The position numbers were made by a program, and so were the translations under genes. The notes below the pieces were generated by a model. That model worked only from the letters and a program-made list of their open reading frames with translations, was not told the DNA's origin and ran no database searches. A DNA stretch of 18,118 nt from Bacteroides sp. (GTDB taxonomy: Bacteria > Bacteroidota > Bacteroidia > Bacteroidales > Bacteroidaceae): positions 1 through 18,118 of the forward strand of contig DXLO01000036.1 of the NCBI GenBank assembly GCA_019414665.1. Reading direction: 5' to 3'. Shown piece after piece: positions 7,678 through 14,637 of this stretch (positions are counted from its first letter, which is position 1; each line of letters begins with the position of its first letter).

Positions 7678-9552
7678 TCATTTCTTGGATTTCTTTTTCT
7701 TATTGTTATCGCTGTTAAAGAATTGTTTCCAGTCGTCTTTCGTTTTGGGACCGCGTTCTTCAATGTAGCCACGTTCCGCACGGCTGGGTCTTCCTTCTTT
7801 TGAGGTCGTTTTTTTATTGGACCTGTCACTTTTTTTGCCGAATGAAGCATTCCTTGCTGCACTGCTTCTGCGTTCGCCATTGTCGTTTTTGCCATTATTG
7901 TCACCGGCAACTTCTACTACAATTTTCCGGCCGCCATTCAGATTAACCTTGTTCAATGCTTTAATCACGTCCTGTGCCTGATTTTCTGCTACTTCGAAGA
8001 AAGAGAAATTCTGCATCAGGTCTATTCGTCCGATGGTAGTACGTTGCTTCTTCATGTTGCGGTTAATCAGTTCTATGATTTGGTTGGCATAGAAACCGTC
8101 TGTCTTTCCTACATTCAGGAATAGACGGGTGTATCCTTTTTCTGCTTTACGCTCTGTCTTTTCACGAGCACTGCCATGATCCTTGCGTTCTTTGGAGCCA
8201 CGTTCGCTGCGACGGTCATTTGTGCTGGGAATTTCTATTTCCGGAGCGTTACTATAGTATTCCAAGAAGCGGTTAAATTCCATTGACACCACGCGCTTTA
8301 TCAGATCTTCCTTTGAAAGCCATTCCAGTTTACGATAGATTCCGGGTAGGAAGGATTCAATTTCTTCATCGTTTACTTTTACCTTTTCTATGTCATCTAT
8401 CAATTTAATCAATTGCTGCTCGCAAATTTGTTTACCACTGGGCATCTCACCCATGATAAATTTTTTGTTGATGATTCGTTCTATCTCACGCATCTTTCCT
8501 TTTTCGCGCAGGTTGATGATGGCAATAGAAATACCTGTTTTTCCGGCACGTCCTGTACGACCACTACGATGAGTATAGCTTTCTATATCATCGGGCAAGC
8601 CATAATTAATGACATGAGTAAGGTCATTTACATCTAGGCCACGGGCTGCTACGTCGGTAGCAACTAAAAGCTGTAAATGGCGTTGGCGGAATTTTTGCAT
8701 CACTAAGTCGCGCTGGGCTTGTGAGAGCTCACCGTGCAAAGAGTCTGCGTTATAACCGTCTTGTATTAATTTATCTGCAATTTCCTGAGTTTCTTTACGG
8801 GTACGACAGAAAATGATGCCATAAATCTGTGGATAATAATCCGCGATACGTTTCAATGCGGCATATTTGTCTTTAGCGTGTACTAAATAGGCTATGTGAT
8901 TGACGTTTTTACTGCCCTCATTTTTGGTACCGATAGTGATTTCTTTTGCGTCATGCAGATATTTTTTGGCGATGCGTGAGATTTCCGGACTCATGGTAGC
9001 CGAGAACATCAAGGTATTCCGGTCTTCAGGAACTTTTTCAAGGATAGCATTTATGCTATCAGTAAATCCCATATTCAGCATTTCATCGGCTTCGTCCATT
9101 ACTACATCTGTAATCGTTTCTAGTTTGGCAACCTTTCTTTCTATTAGATCAATCAGTCGTCCGGGAGTAGCCACAATAATATGTACGCCTGTTTTCAACA
9201 TGCGTATTTGGCTTTCGATGGATGAACCACCATATACGGGAAGGATTTTCAGCCCGTCAATGTACTTGGAGTAATCGTTCAGATCGCCTGCAATCTGCAA
9301 GCACAATTCGCGTGTGGGGCATAAAATTAGTGCTTGAGGTGCACGGTGCTTTACGTCAACTTTTTGGATAAGCGGCAGACCAAATGCGGCTGTTTTTCCA
9401 GTCCCTGTTTGTGCTAGGGCTACTACATCGTTGCCGTTTCCCAATAAATACGGTATTACTTCTTCTTGTACCGGCATGGGATTCTCATATCCCATTTCTT
9501 TAATCGCTTTTAGTATTTCCGGGGAAACGCCTAACTCTTCAAATGTCTTCAT
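7678..9552 (-). CDS. DEAD-box ATP-dependent RNA helicase with DbpA-type RNA-binding domain
   Basis: A 624-residue cytoplasmic RNA remodeller of the DeaD/CsdA/DbpA group. RecA domain 1 carries the Q motif (P25-Q29), motif I AQTGTGKT (47-54), PTREL (79-83), TPGR (129-132), DEAD (153-156) and SAT (184-186). RecA domain 2 ends with motif VI HRSGRTGR (328-335). After a charged linker (about 445-470), a DbpA-like RRM fold spans about 473-549 (YTRLFLNVGKTDGFYANQ). A basic, low-complexity tail ends in KKKKSKK. The RRM suggests a target in structured RNA such as rRNA during ribosome assembly. Strict DbpA specificity for 23S rRNA is not shown. The gene is single and faces the ruvB run. All helicase motifs are present. 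Confidence 0.95.
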   Translation of the reverse strand: MKTFEELGVSPEILKAIKEMGYENPMPVQEEVIPYLLGNGNDVVALAQTGTGKTAAFGLPLIQKVDVKHRAPQALILCPTRELCLQIAGDLNDYSKYIDGLKILPVYGGSSIESQIRMLKTGVHIIVATPGRLIDLIERKVAKLETITDVVMDEADEMLNMGFTDSINAILEKVPEDRNTLMFSATMSPEISRIAKKYLHDAKEITIGTKNEGSKNVNHIAYLVHAKDKYAALKRIADYYPQIYGIIFCRTRKETQEIADKLIQDGYNADSLHGELSQAQRDLVMQKFRQRHLQLLVATDVAARGLDVNDLTHVINYGLPDDIESYTHRSGRTGRAGKTGISIAIINLREKGKMREIERIINKKFIMGEMPSGKQICEQQLIKLIDDIEKVKVNDEEIESFLPGIYRKLEWLSKEDLIKRVVSMEFNRFLEYYSNAPEIEIPSTNDRRSERGSKERKDHGSAREKTERKAEKGYTRLFLNVGKTDGFYANQIIELINRNMKKQRTTIGRIDLMQNFSFFEVAENQAQDVIKALNKVNLNGGRKIVVEVAGDNNGKNDNGERRSSAARNASFGKKSDRSNKKTTSKEGRPSRAERGYIEERGPKTKDDWKQFFNSDNNKKKKSKK

Positions 9553-9577
9553 TTATTTTCAAATATCTAATTCGCTG

Positions 9578-9585
9578 CAAAGATA
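9578..9585 (-). promoter_or_regulatory. Candidate -7 promoter box of the DEAD-box helicase
   Basis: On the - strand this reads TATCTTTG, an exact TAnnTTTG match, 25 bp before the start codon. No good TTTG box lies 19-21 bp further upstream. The presumed spacer instead contains a perfect palindrome, ATAATC-ATGG-GATTAT (9589-9604). The leader would be only about 20 nt, so no long cold-shock-type leader is evident. Confidence 0.5.
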
Positions 9586-9707
9586 CGGATAATCATGGGA
9601 TTATATGGTGCTTATGCAATATTTGTTTTTATCAGTAGTGTATTTTTAGGGAATATTGGCTAAAGCGTGTCGGGAAGTGATAAGAAAATTTTAGGTATAA
9701 GGTGAAA

Positions 9708-9753
9708 ATACTCTGCCGGTATGGCAATTGAAATGCTTTATCGGTCAGAGTAT
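9708..9753 (-). terminator. Possible terminator of the XRE/DUF2975/CPBP cluster
   Basis: ATACTCTG (9708-9715) and CAGAGTAT (9746-9753) are exact reverse complements separated by 30 nt. On the - strand the stem is followed by TTTT. It lies about 60 bp beyond the stop of the last gene of the cluster. The loop is long and the T run short, so termination is plausible but not certain. Confidence 0.4.
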
Positions 9754-9813
9754 CCGGATTAAAGATATGAGAATTTTATGGTATCAGAGTGTTTGTATAT
9801 GTGGCTGTTTATA

Positions 9814-10026
9814 TTATTCACCTTCTTCTCTATATTCTAAAATATCTCCGGGCTGGCAATTTAGTTCCCTGCAAATAGCCTCAAGGGTAGAGAAACGGAT
9901 GGCTTTCGCTTTCCCGGTTTTCAATATGGAAAGGTTAGCAGGAGTCAGGTCTATCTTCTCGGCTAAATCTCCCAGCGAAATTTTTCGTTTCGCCATCATT
10001 ACGTCTAAATTTACTATAATTGGCAT
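9814..10026 (-). CDS. Small XRE/Cro-type HTH regulator (YozG-like)
   Basis: A 70-residue protein that is essentially one Cro/CI helix-turn-helix domain. The start MPIIVNLDVM is typical of the YozG-like group. Helix 2 lies at about 18-25 (LGDLAEKI) and the recognition helix at about 28-36 (TPANLSILK), followed by the conserved GKAKAIRFSTLEAIC (38-52) and CQPGDILEY (57-65). It should bind DNA, probably as a dimer. Members of this group are commonly encoded next to DUF2975 membrane proteins, as here. It is the last gene of the cluster, 3 bp after the preceding stop. The palindromic half-sites at the cluster promoter are its most obvious candidate target (inference). Confidence 0.9.
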   Translation of the reverse strand: MPIIVNLDVMMAKRKISLGDLAEKIDLTPANLSILKTGKAKAIRFSTLEAICRELNCQPGDILEYREEGE

Positions 10027-10029
10027 AGA

Positions 10030-10287
10030 TCAATTCATTTTGGGTTTATTCGGGTTCTCATCTACTGCGCGCCACCAAAGGGTATGGCGTTGCGTCAGTT
10101 TCTTAAAGGCATACAGACAGAAGCAAGTCCATCCAATGTTGATCGATATCCTCACTATTTTGTTGTCCAACAATGGATGTAACACAAGGAAATAGATGAA
10201 TGAACTTACAAACAGAGTAGCTATCAGGCAAAGTATCAAATAAAAGATGCTTTTTCTTTTTGAGGGGAAAGTATTTTTTTCTTTCAT
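10030..10287 (-). CDS. Small two-helix membrane protein of unknown function
   Basis: 85 residues with a basic N-terminus (KEKNTFPSKRKS), two hydrophobic helices at about 14-37 and 46-62, and a polar tail rich in K, N and P. No family is recognised. It is tightly placed, 10 bp after DUF2975-A and 3 bp before the XRE regulator, so it is very probably translated as part of the operon. By position it could be a membrane partner of the regulator or of the DUF2975 proteins, but nothing in the sequence proves this. Confidence 0.75.
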   Translation of the reverse strand: MKEKNTFPSKRKSIFYLILCLIATLFVSSFIYFLVLHPLLDNKIVRISINIGWTCFCLYAFKKLTQRHTLWWRAVDENPNKPKMN

Positions 10288-10297
10288 GGCATTTTTC

Positions 10298-10945
10298 TTA
10301 AATGGTTAAATCCTGTTCTTCTTTCATTTTTGCCCCGATAGCAAATATCTCGGCAAAAAGAATGGGAATTATCACAGCTACCCAGTCGGGAGAATAACCG
10401 GCGTAGCTGATGATTTTGTAGCCCGGCAGACTGATTTGCTCAACTGCTGCGTTTCCTACAATCCATTCGTCAACAGCTATGAGGATTTCCAAGCTTGCAC
10501 TGGTGTATGCAAACCAACGGAGGCGCCGTACATTGGCAGATGTAAATACTTCGCGGCGTGAGATGGAAATGAGCAACCGGATCAATGAGCAGAAACCGAT
10601 GAGAAAAAGGAATATTCCGGGTATGGCAAGTCCCATGACAAGGATGTGCCAGGCCGATGGCTTGGCATACGTTTCTATTTCAGTCACTGTGTAGGGGAGT
10701 GTCCAGTCCACGCGGTTGTTGCTCAGTGAATCGACAGTAGTTTCAGGTAACGGCTCTACATTCAGCTTGACTGAGGTTGCATGATGGGGTATAATGTGGC
10801 GTCCAGGCTCATATATTTCCATTGCACTGTTATGTCCATCTTCAAATCCTTTCTTGAAATCTCTCCAATTTTCATCCAATCCTCCAAAGAAGTTTGCAAT
10901 GATGGCTATAATGGCTATGACACCTAATATTCTGAACTTGTTCAT
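10298..10945 (-). CDS. DUF2975 membrane protein, copy A
   Basis: 215 residues, about four membrane helices (around 7-20, 99-125, 146-165 and 186-205) with a long non-membrane segment at about 22-97. Family-like features are the segment RREVFTSANVRRLR (130-143) and the tail AEIFAIG-KMKEEQDLTI (198-215). DUF2975 proteins are of unknown function and are often paired with YozG-like regulators, as here. It is a tandem paralogue of the next gene upstream: both are exactly 215 residues, and the last ten residues are identical. The gap to copy B is 16 bp. Confidence 0.85.
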   Translation of the reverse strand: MNKFRILGVIAIIAIIANFFGGLDENWRDFKKGFEDGHNSAMEIYEPGRHIIPHHATSVKLNVEPLPETTVDSLSNNRVDWTLPYTVTEIETYAKPSAWHILVMGLAIPGIFLFLIGFCSLIRLLISISRREVFTSANVRRLRWFAYTSASLEILIAVDEWIVGNAAVEQISLPGYKIISYAGYSPDWVAVIIPILFAEIFAIGAKMKEEQDLTI

Positions 10946-10961
10946 AGTCTGCTCTGTTTTT

Positions 10962-11609
10962 TTAAATGGTTAAATCTTGTTCTTCTTTCATCTTCAGTCC
11001 GATGGCAAATACTTCGGCTACCAGCAATGAAATGAATCCCAGAATGAGAGTCGCATCGGAAAAAGCAAAGGTATAGGAGAACTCGCATCCGTTGAGTTGC
11101 AACACTTGCGAAGCTTCATAATTTCCAATCACGATGGTAGCCAGCGTGCAGATAAACAAAAGTATCAATGCCCATCCTAACTTGCGCAGAAACTTCACAT
11201 TCTTCCAGCTGAAGATATCACCGCGATTGATATTTCTGATCAAATAAAAGAACTGCAACAGGCAGAAAATTCCCGCTATCACCGAAATGAATGAGGCAAT
11301 CCTGTTTAGTGCATGGAAGGTATCATTTTCTTTCGTTGGCGCCTCTACCATGCTTATAATCGGTATGATAGATGCCTGTTCTCCTGTCCTGACATTGGTT
11401 ACACTTCCTGTCTTTTCAAGTAGATCGGTAGGAAGGGTGCAAATCATCTTATAATCGGAAATGTGGATATCCTTTCCTTTTTCTACACTTTCGTATCCGG
11501 CTTTAAAGGCACTTGTGAAAGAATGGAACATGATGCTCACTGTCGTTGAGGTGGAAAGGAGCAAGGCGATAAGTACGCAGACGCAAAAGAGGTTGAGTTT
11601 TGTTTTCAT
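10962..11609 (-). CDS. DUF2975 membrane protein, copy B
   Basis: 215 residues with helices at about 8-27, 106-125, 143-163 and 186-205, a long segment between helices 1 and 2 (about 30-100), the motif RGDIFSWKNVKFLR (129-142) and the tail AEVFAIG-KMKEEQDLTI (198-215). Compared with copy A the ends are well conserved, while the segment after helix 1 has diverged almost beyond recognition. That suggests the segment faces partners or signals that differ between copies (inference). It lies 8 bp after the CPBP protease stop. Confidence 0.85.
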   Translation of the reverse strand: MKTKLNLFCVCVLIALLLSTSTTVSIMFHSFTSAFKAGYESVEKGKDIHISDYKMICTLPTDLLEKTGSVTNVRTGEQASIIPIISMVEAPTKENDTFHALNRIASFISVIAGIFCLLQFFYLIRNINRGDIFSWKNVKFLRKLGWALILLFICTLATIVIGNYEASQVLQLNGCEFSYTFAFSDATLILGFISLLVAEVFAIGLKMKEEQDLTI

Positions 11610-11617
11610 TGTTACAT

Positions 11618-12448
11618 TTATGCTTGTGTGTTAGTAATTTCAGAGGGTGTTCCCGGCTGTGGCAAATGTTTGTTCAGATAGAAATACATGCCGACTAGGA
11701 TGATTATGGCGGCTGCCAAAAGGATGTAAGTAGGTGTGGCGCCAATCATATCAACCGTTTTTTCATTCAACTCTTCTTGGGTTGATGTAGCCATGGCAAT
11801 GGTAGCCAGGGAGTTATTTAGAAAATGCCCTATCATTCCCGGTATAATGCTTCCTGTGCGGTAATAAAGCCATCCGAATACCAATCCCAGACAGAAGGCG
11901 AAAGGTACTTGCGCCGGATTGACATGGATGAGACCGAAAATGAGTGCTGACAGGAGGATTGCCATACCGGGTCTTTTTCCGGTTTGCAGGAAATGCCCTT
12001 CAATGACTCCACGGAACAGCAACTCTTCTACCAGAGGTGCCATGACGGCAATGGCGATGATGCCGAATACATTGCGGCTCATTCCTATGAATGTGTCTTC
12101 CACTAGGTTGGGCAGTTCTATGAATTCGCTGGCTACATTGCAGATGAACATGGCTGCTATAATGAAGGGAATACTCAATAAAATGGTTTTTGCAGGTACT
12201 TCAGTCCAGCTTGTCTTGTTGAATTGAACGTATTTAAAGTAGATCAGGTGCCAGATCATGGCTATTCCTGCCAGTACCATAACGAGTCCTGTCATAGAGG
12301 CTGTATTCTTACCTACGGCATAAGCCAGATTATCATTTTCTGAAATTTCGTTCATCACTTTAATAATTCCCGCCGGAAGTCCTACCAGGAAGGTGAAAGC
12401 TAACTGATAAGCGAAGTAATAAAGTACTAATTTAATTGCGCGTCCCAT
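11618..12448 (-). CDS. CPBP family intramembrane metalloprotease (CAAX protease/Abi-like)
   Basis: 276 residues and about seven or eight membrane helices. The three family motifs are intact: EELLFR with E141, E142 and R146; FGLIH with F171 and H175; and HFLNN with H208 and N212. These form the predicted metal-dependent active site within the membrane, as in Rce1-type CAAX proteases and bacterial Abi proteins. Bacterial members process or degrade membrane or peptide substrates, and some give immunity to bacteriocins; the substrate here is unknown. Its neighbours, two DUF2975 proteins and several small membrane proteins, are candidate partners or substrates. It is separated from the upstream gene by 172 bp containing a hairpin, so its expression may be uncoupled from the first two genes. 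Confidence 0.93.
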   Translation of the reverse strand: MGRAIKLVLYYFAYQLAFTFLVGLPAGIIKVMNEISENDNLAYAVGKNTASMTGLVMVLAGIAMIWHLIYFKYVQFNKTSWTEVPAKTILLSIPFIIAAMFICNVASEFIELPNLVEDTFIGMSRNVFGIIAIAVMAPLVEELLFRGVIEGHFLQTGKRPGMAILLSALIFGLIHVNPAQVPFAFCLGLVFGWLYYRTGSIIPGMIGHFLNNSLATIAMATSTQEELNEKTVDMIGATPTYILLAAAIIILVGMYFYLNKHLPQPGTPSEITNTQA

Positions 12449-12491
12449 AATAGAATGTTTATTGGTTTAAAATGGATTTGAATTAAGGGGT

Positions 12492-12515
12492 AGGACGGAC
12501 TTCCGCATCCGTCCT
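12492..12515. terminator. Strong hairpin inside the cluster, possible terminator or attenuator
   Basis: AGGACGGA (12492-12499) and TCCGTCCT (12508-12515) form a perfect 8-bp G+C-rich stem with an 8-nt loop. It lies in the 172-bp gap between the small membrane protein (ends 12621) and the CPBP gene (starts 12448). No clear T run follows on either strand, so partial termination or RNA processing is as likely as full termination. Confidence 0.45.
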
Positions 12516-12620
12516 GAGGGTATCTGTTTCTTTAAGTAAGCATCCTTGGGTTTCTCCTTGGTGCGATCAAAATCATGGTTGTTTTCATCTGGTTGTCTTT
12601 TAAATTTGGTTGATTTGTTT

Positions 12621-12920
12621 TTAGTTCATCAAGTGAGCAATGGCATGTTTGCATGGAACGTACCAATGGTTCATGAATAGGATAAGAAATGCTAAAATAA
12701 GGATAATTGTGCTTTTTTGTTGTGCTCTTTGGGCCAGTGGGGTGTTGACAGGAATCTTGGTCAGGACCAGTCTTCCCAAAGCTATTCCCAAAAGCATACC
12801 CAAGCCTAATCCTATTTGCGGATATAAAAATCCGACCATCATTCCTATGTACATTCCTATGGTTTGCCACAGGCTGGTCGCATTCTTATTTTGGGTTTGT
12901 GTTTCATTCAAAGTTTCCAT
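12621..12920 (-). CDS. Small three-helix membrane protein of unknown function
   Basis: 99 residues with a polar N-terminus (about 1-15), two glycine-rich hydrophobic helices (about 18-32 and 34-52), a polar loop (55-69) and a third helix (about 71-85). The first helices contain repeated small-residue spacing (GMYIGMMVG, GLGLGMLLG), as found in packed helix pairs. No family is recognised. Its start codon overlaps the stop of the DUF3836 gene by one base (TAATG), which points to coupled translation. A larger overlapping frame on the same strand was rejected because it lacks the helix pattern. Confidence 0.75.
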   Translation of the reverse strand: METLNETQTQNKNATSLWQTIGMYIGMMVGFLYPQIGLGLGMLLGIALGRLVLTKIPVNTPLAQRAQQKSTIILILAFLILFMNHWYVPCKHAIAHLMN

Positions 12921-13339
12921 TACTTTTTGTTTTGTGTGTCGGCCAACAAGTTTGCGTTGTTGCCTTCACGGTAAATACTTTCTTGTTTGTTATGGTTGAA
13001 AGTGCTCTCTTTGGCGTTCCATTCAGCGTAGTTGAGTTTGATTTCATAGACTCCGGGAGTTACGGTAAGCAGATAGGCCGGCTTCCACAGTTCCCGGTAA
13101 GCATCCCAGCGATAAGCTTTTTTCTCAATTACCTGACCATTTTCATCGTGTTTGTACTCATACTTCAGTTTGCGTGTCAATGTTTTGCCGTCTTCATTCA
13201 GTGTGTACACGGTTGTGTTTGTGTCATTCTGACCGTAGATGTACTTTGTGTTTCCTGTTTGTGCGTTTGCTGTTGTTGTACAACTCATCATTACTACTGC
13301 AATTGCTGCTAAAACTGATTTTAATACTGACTTTTTCAT
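12920..13339 (-). CDS. DUF3836 exported protein
   Basis: 139 residues with an N-terminal signal peptide (basic MKKSVLKS, then a hydrophobic core). Cleavage is likely after ANA (24-26); C20 lacks a good lipobox, so a lipoprotein is less likely. The mature part is polar, with beta-strand-like runs (TKYIYGQNDTNTTVYTLNE, LTRKLKYEYKHDENGQ, GVYEIKLNYAEWN). It looks like DUF3836, a family of small exported proteins essentially confined to Bacteroides relatives and without known function. It is the first gene of the cluster, just after a strong promoter. Confidence 0.82.
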   Translation of the reverse strand: MKKSVLKSVLAAIAVVMMSCTTTANAQTGNTKYIYGQNDTNTTVYTLNEDGKTLTRKLKYEYKHDENGQVIEKKAYRWDAYRELWKPAYLLTVTPGVYEIKLNYAEWNAKESTFNHNKQESIYREGNNANLLADTQNKK

Positions 13340-13384
13340 TTTTACTTCGTGTTTTAATGTTTGTGTTTATTCTTTCTTGTTTCT

Positions 13385-13410
13385 CGATATTCATTTATCG
13401 TTTATCGATA
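13385..13410. repeat. TATCG/CGATA half-site cluster downstream of the promoter
   Basis: CGATA (13385-13389) and TATCG (13396-13400) form an inverted pair with a 6-bp spacer. TTTATCG is repeated head to tail at 13394-13400 and 13401-13407, and the second copy runs into the palindrome TATCGATA (13403-13410). The cluster covers the predicted transcription start of the DUF3836 cluster, a typical place for a repressor to bind. A further pair lies upstream at 13460-13474. Confidence 0.5.
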
Positions 13411-13412
13411 TG

Positions 13413-13442
13413 CAAATGTATATCTTATTTTGATACTACAAA
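13413..13442 (-). promoter_or_regulatory. Promoter of the DUF3836-to-XRE cluster
   Basis: On the - strand TTTG (13439-13442), an 18-bp spacer and TACATTTG (13413-13420) match the Bacteroides promoter consensus at every fixed base. Transcription should begin near 13405, giving a leader of about 65 nt before the DUF3836 ATG. The promoter is bracketed by TATCG/CGATA repeats on both sides. Confidence 0.8.
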
Positions 13443-13459
13443 AGAAAAACGAAAAAAAA

Positions 13460-13474
13460 TATCGAAAAACGATA
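13460..13474. promoter_or_regulatory. Operator-like palindrome TATCG-N5-CGATA upstream of the promoter
   Basis: A perfect 15-bp dyad with arms TATCG and CGATA and an AAAAA spacer, 18 bp beyond the -33 box. The same half-sites recur at 13385-13410. The shape suits a small dimeric HTH protein such as the one encoded at the end of this cluster. Confidence 0.5.
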
Positions 13475-13503
13475 AAAATATATCTTTTTTCGTGCTTTGT
13501 AGG

Positions 13504-13650
13504 ATGGAAGTGTATGAAGAAACAGATTTTATGCAAGAAGTGACTGGTATCGGTGAATTAATTCTTCCGATAGCGTTTGCGTTCACTGGCAGGGGCGATT
13601 TTGTCTGCCCTAATACATGGAATGAACTGTTTTCGAGCAGGCAAAACTGA
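13504..13650 (+). CDS. Possible small divergent gene of 48 residues
   Basis: An ATG-started frame of 48 residues (starts MEVYEETDFMQEV, ends ELFSSRQN) in the 377-bp gap between the cluster start (13339) and ribF (13717). A weak -7-like box, TATCTTTT (13481-13488), lies upstream without a good -33 partner. The first half is acidic and the middle hydrophobic. No family is recognised. It may be real and share the operator region, or may be a chance frame. Apart from this, the gap holds only the cluster promoter and its repeats. Confidence 0.2.
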   Translation: MEVYEETDFMQEVTGIGELILPIAFAFTGRGDFVCPNTWNELFSSRQN

Positions 13651-13716
13651 CTGTAAACGAAGATGTGTAGAAAGAGTAGTTTGAAAGGGGGAAGGCTGTA
13701 CAATGCTCCCTTGTAT

Positions 13717-14637
13717 TTAGAGAAGAATTCTGGCCGTTTTTTCCCGGTCTTTATGCATTTGGGCAATGAGTGCATCTATAGTGTCATATTTTTCTTCAGG
13801 GCGAAGATACTTTACGAACTCAATGCGCATTTCTTTGTGGTAGATATTCTCCGAAAAATTGAGGATGTTCACTTCAATACTTAAATTGTTGCCGTTATTG
13901 ATAGTAGGGCGGTGTCCTATGTTCAACATTCCTGCCCATTTTTTTCCTTCCACATATACATATACTGCATAAACTCCTTCCGAGGGAATTAACTTGTCGC
14001 TACAATCCACTTGCAGGTTAGCTGTAGGGAATCCTATTTTTCTGCCTACTTTGTAGCCATCTACCACTGTTCCATCCAGATAGTAGTTATACCCCAGGAA
14101 TTTGGCAGCCTGACTTACTTCACCTTCTTTTAATAGTTGGCGGATGACTGAAGAGCTGATTTTGCCCTCTTTGTCTGTGTAAGCTCGCGCGCGTACTATA
14201 TATATGTTCAGTTCCTCACCATAACGGCAATAATCTTCAAAATTTTCACTGCGGTTGTGACCGAAACGATGGTCGTAGCCTATAACTAATGTATGGATAT
14301 TGAACTTGTTACGTAGCAACTGCATAAACTCTCGAGCCGAAAACAGTGAAAGTTCCTGTGTAAAAGGGAGAAGAAAGCAGTAATCTACTTGCATCGTTTC
14401 CAATAATTCGAGTTTCTCTGTTGGTGAAGAAAGTAATTGCGGACGATAAGCGGTTTGTATCACTTGTCTGGGATGTACAGGAAAAGTGATCAATGCAGAA
14501 TATAACCCATCCTTGGCAGCGACCTCTTTTACTTGATTAATAAGAAAGCGGTGTCCGCGATGCACTCCATCGAAGAAGCCGATAGTGGCAACTGAAGGAG
14601 GCAATGTTTGATGGTTTATATCTGATATTATTTTCAT
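13717..14637 (-). CDS. ribF: Bifunctional riboflavin kinase/FAD synthetase RibF
   Basis: 306 residues that make FMN from riboflavin and then FAD. The N-terminal FMN adenylyltransferase domain (about 1-180) has the nucleotidyltransferase signature GFFDGVHRGH (20-29), IGYDHRFGHNR (119-129) and ISSSVIR (160-166). The C-terminal riboflavin kinase domain (about 182-305) has IGFPTANL (201-208), PSEGVYAV (218-225), NIGHRPTI (239-246) and the likely catalytic E255. The length is standard. Its ATG overlaps the HAD stop by one base (TAATG), so translation is coupled. A HAD phosphatase just upstream could dephosphorylate a metabolite, but a flavin link is not shown. No FMN riboswitch is seen. Confidence 0.97.
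   Translation of the reverse strand: MKIISDINHQTLPPSVATIGFFDGVHRGHRFLINQVKEVAAKDGLYSALITFPVHPRQVIQTAYRPQLLSSPTEKLELLETMQVDYCFLLPFTQELSLFSAREFMQLLRNKFNIHTLVIGYDHRFGHNRSENFEDYCRYGEELNIYIVRARAYTDKEGKISSSVIRQLLKEGEVSQAAKFLGYNYYLDGTVVDGYKVGRKIGFPTANLQVDCSDKLIPSEGVYAVYVYVEGKKWAGMLNIGHRPTINNGNNLSIEVNILNFSENIYHKEMRIEFVKYLRPEEKYDTIDALIAQMHKDREKTARILL

Noticed and set aside
7537..7803. + strand frame of 88 codons starting in the inverted repeat
   Set aside because: It begins at a TTG inside the hairpin and runs antisense to the helicase tail; no promoter box.
12532..12870. - strand frame of 112 codons overlapping the three-helix membrane protein
   Set aside because: The competing frame has membrane helices and a TAATG start coupling; this one reads as a shifted copy with no helix pattern.
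12640..13312. + strand frames opposite the small membrane protein and DUF3836
   Set aside because: Antisense to better supported genes; cysteine/phenylalanine-rich composition typical of reverse-strand shadow.
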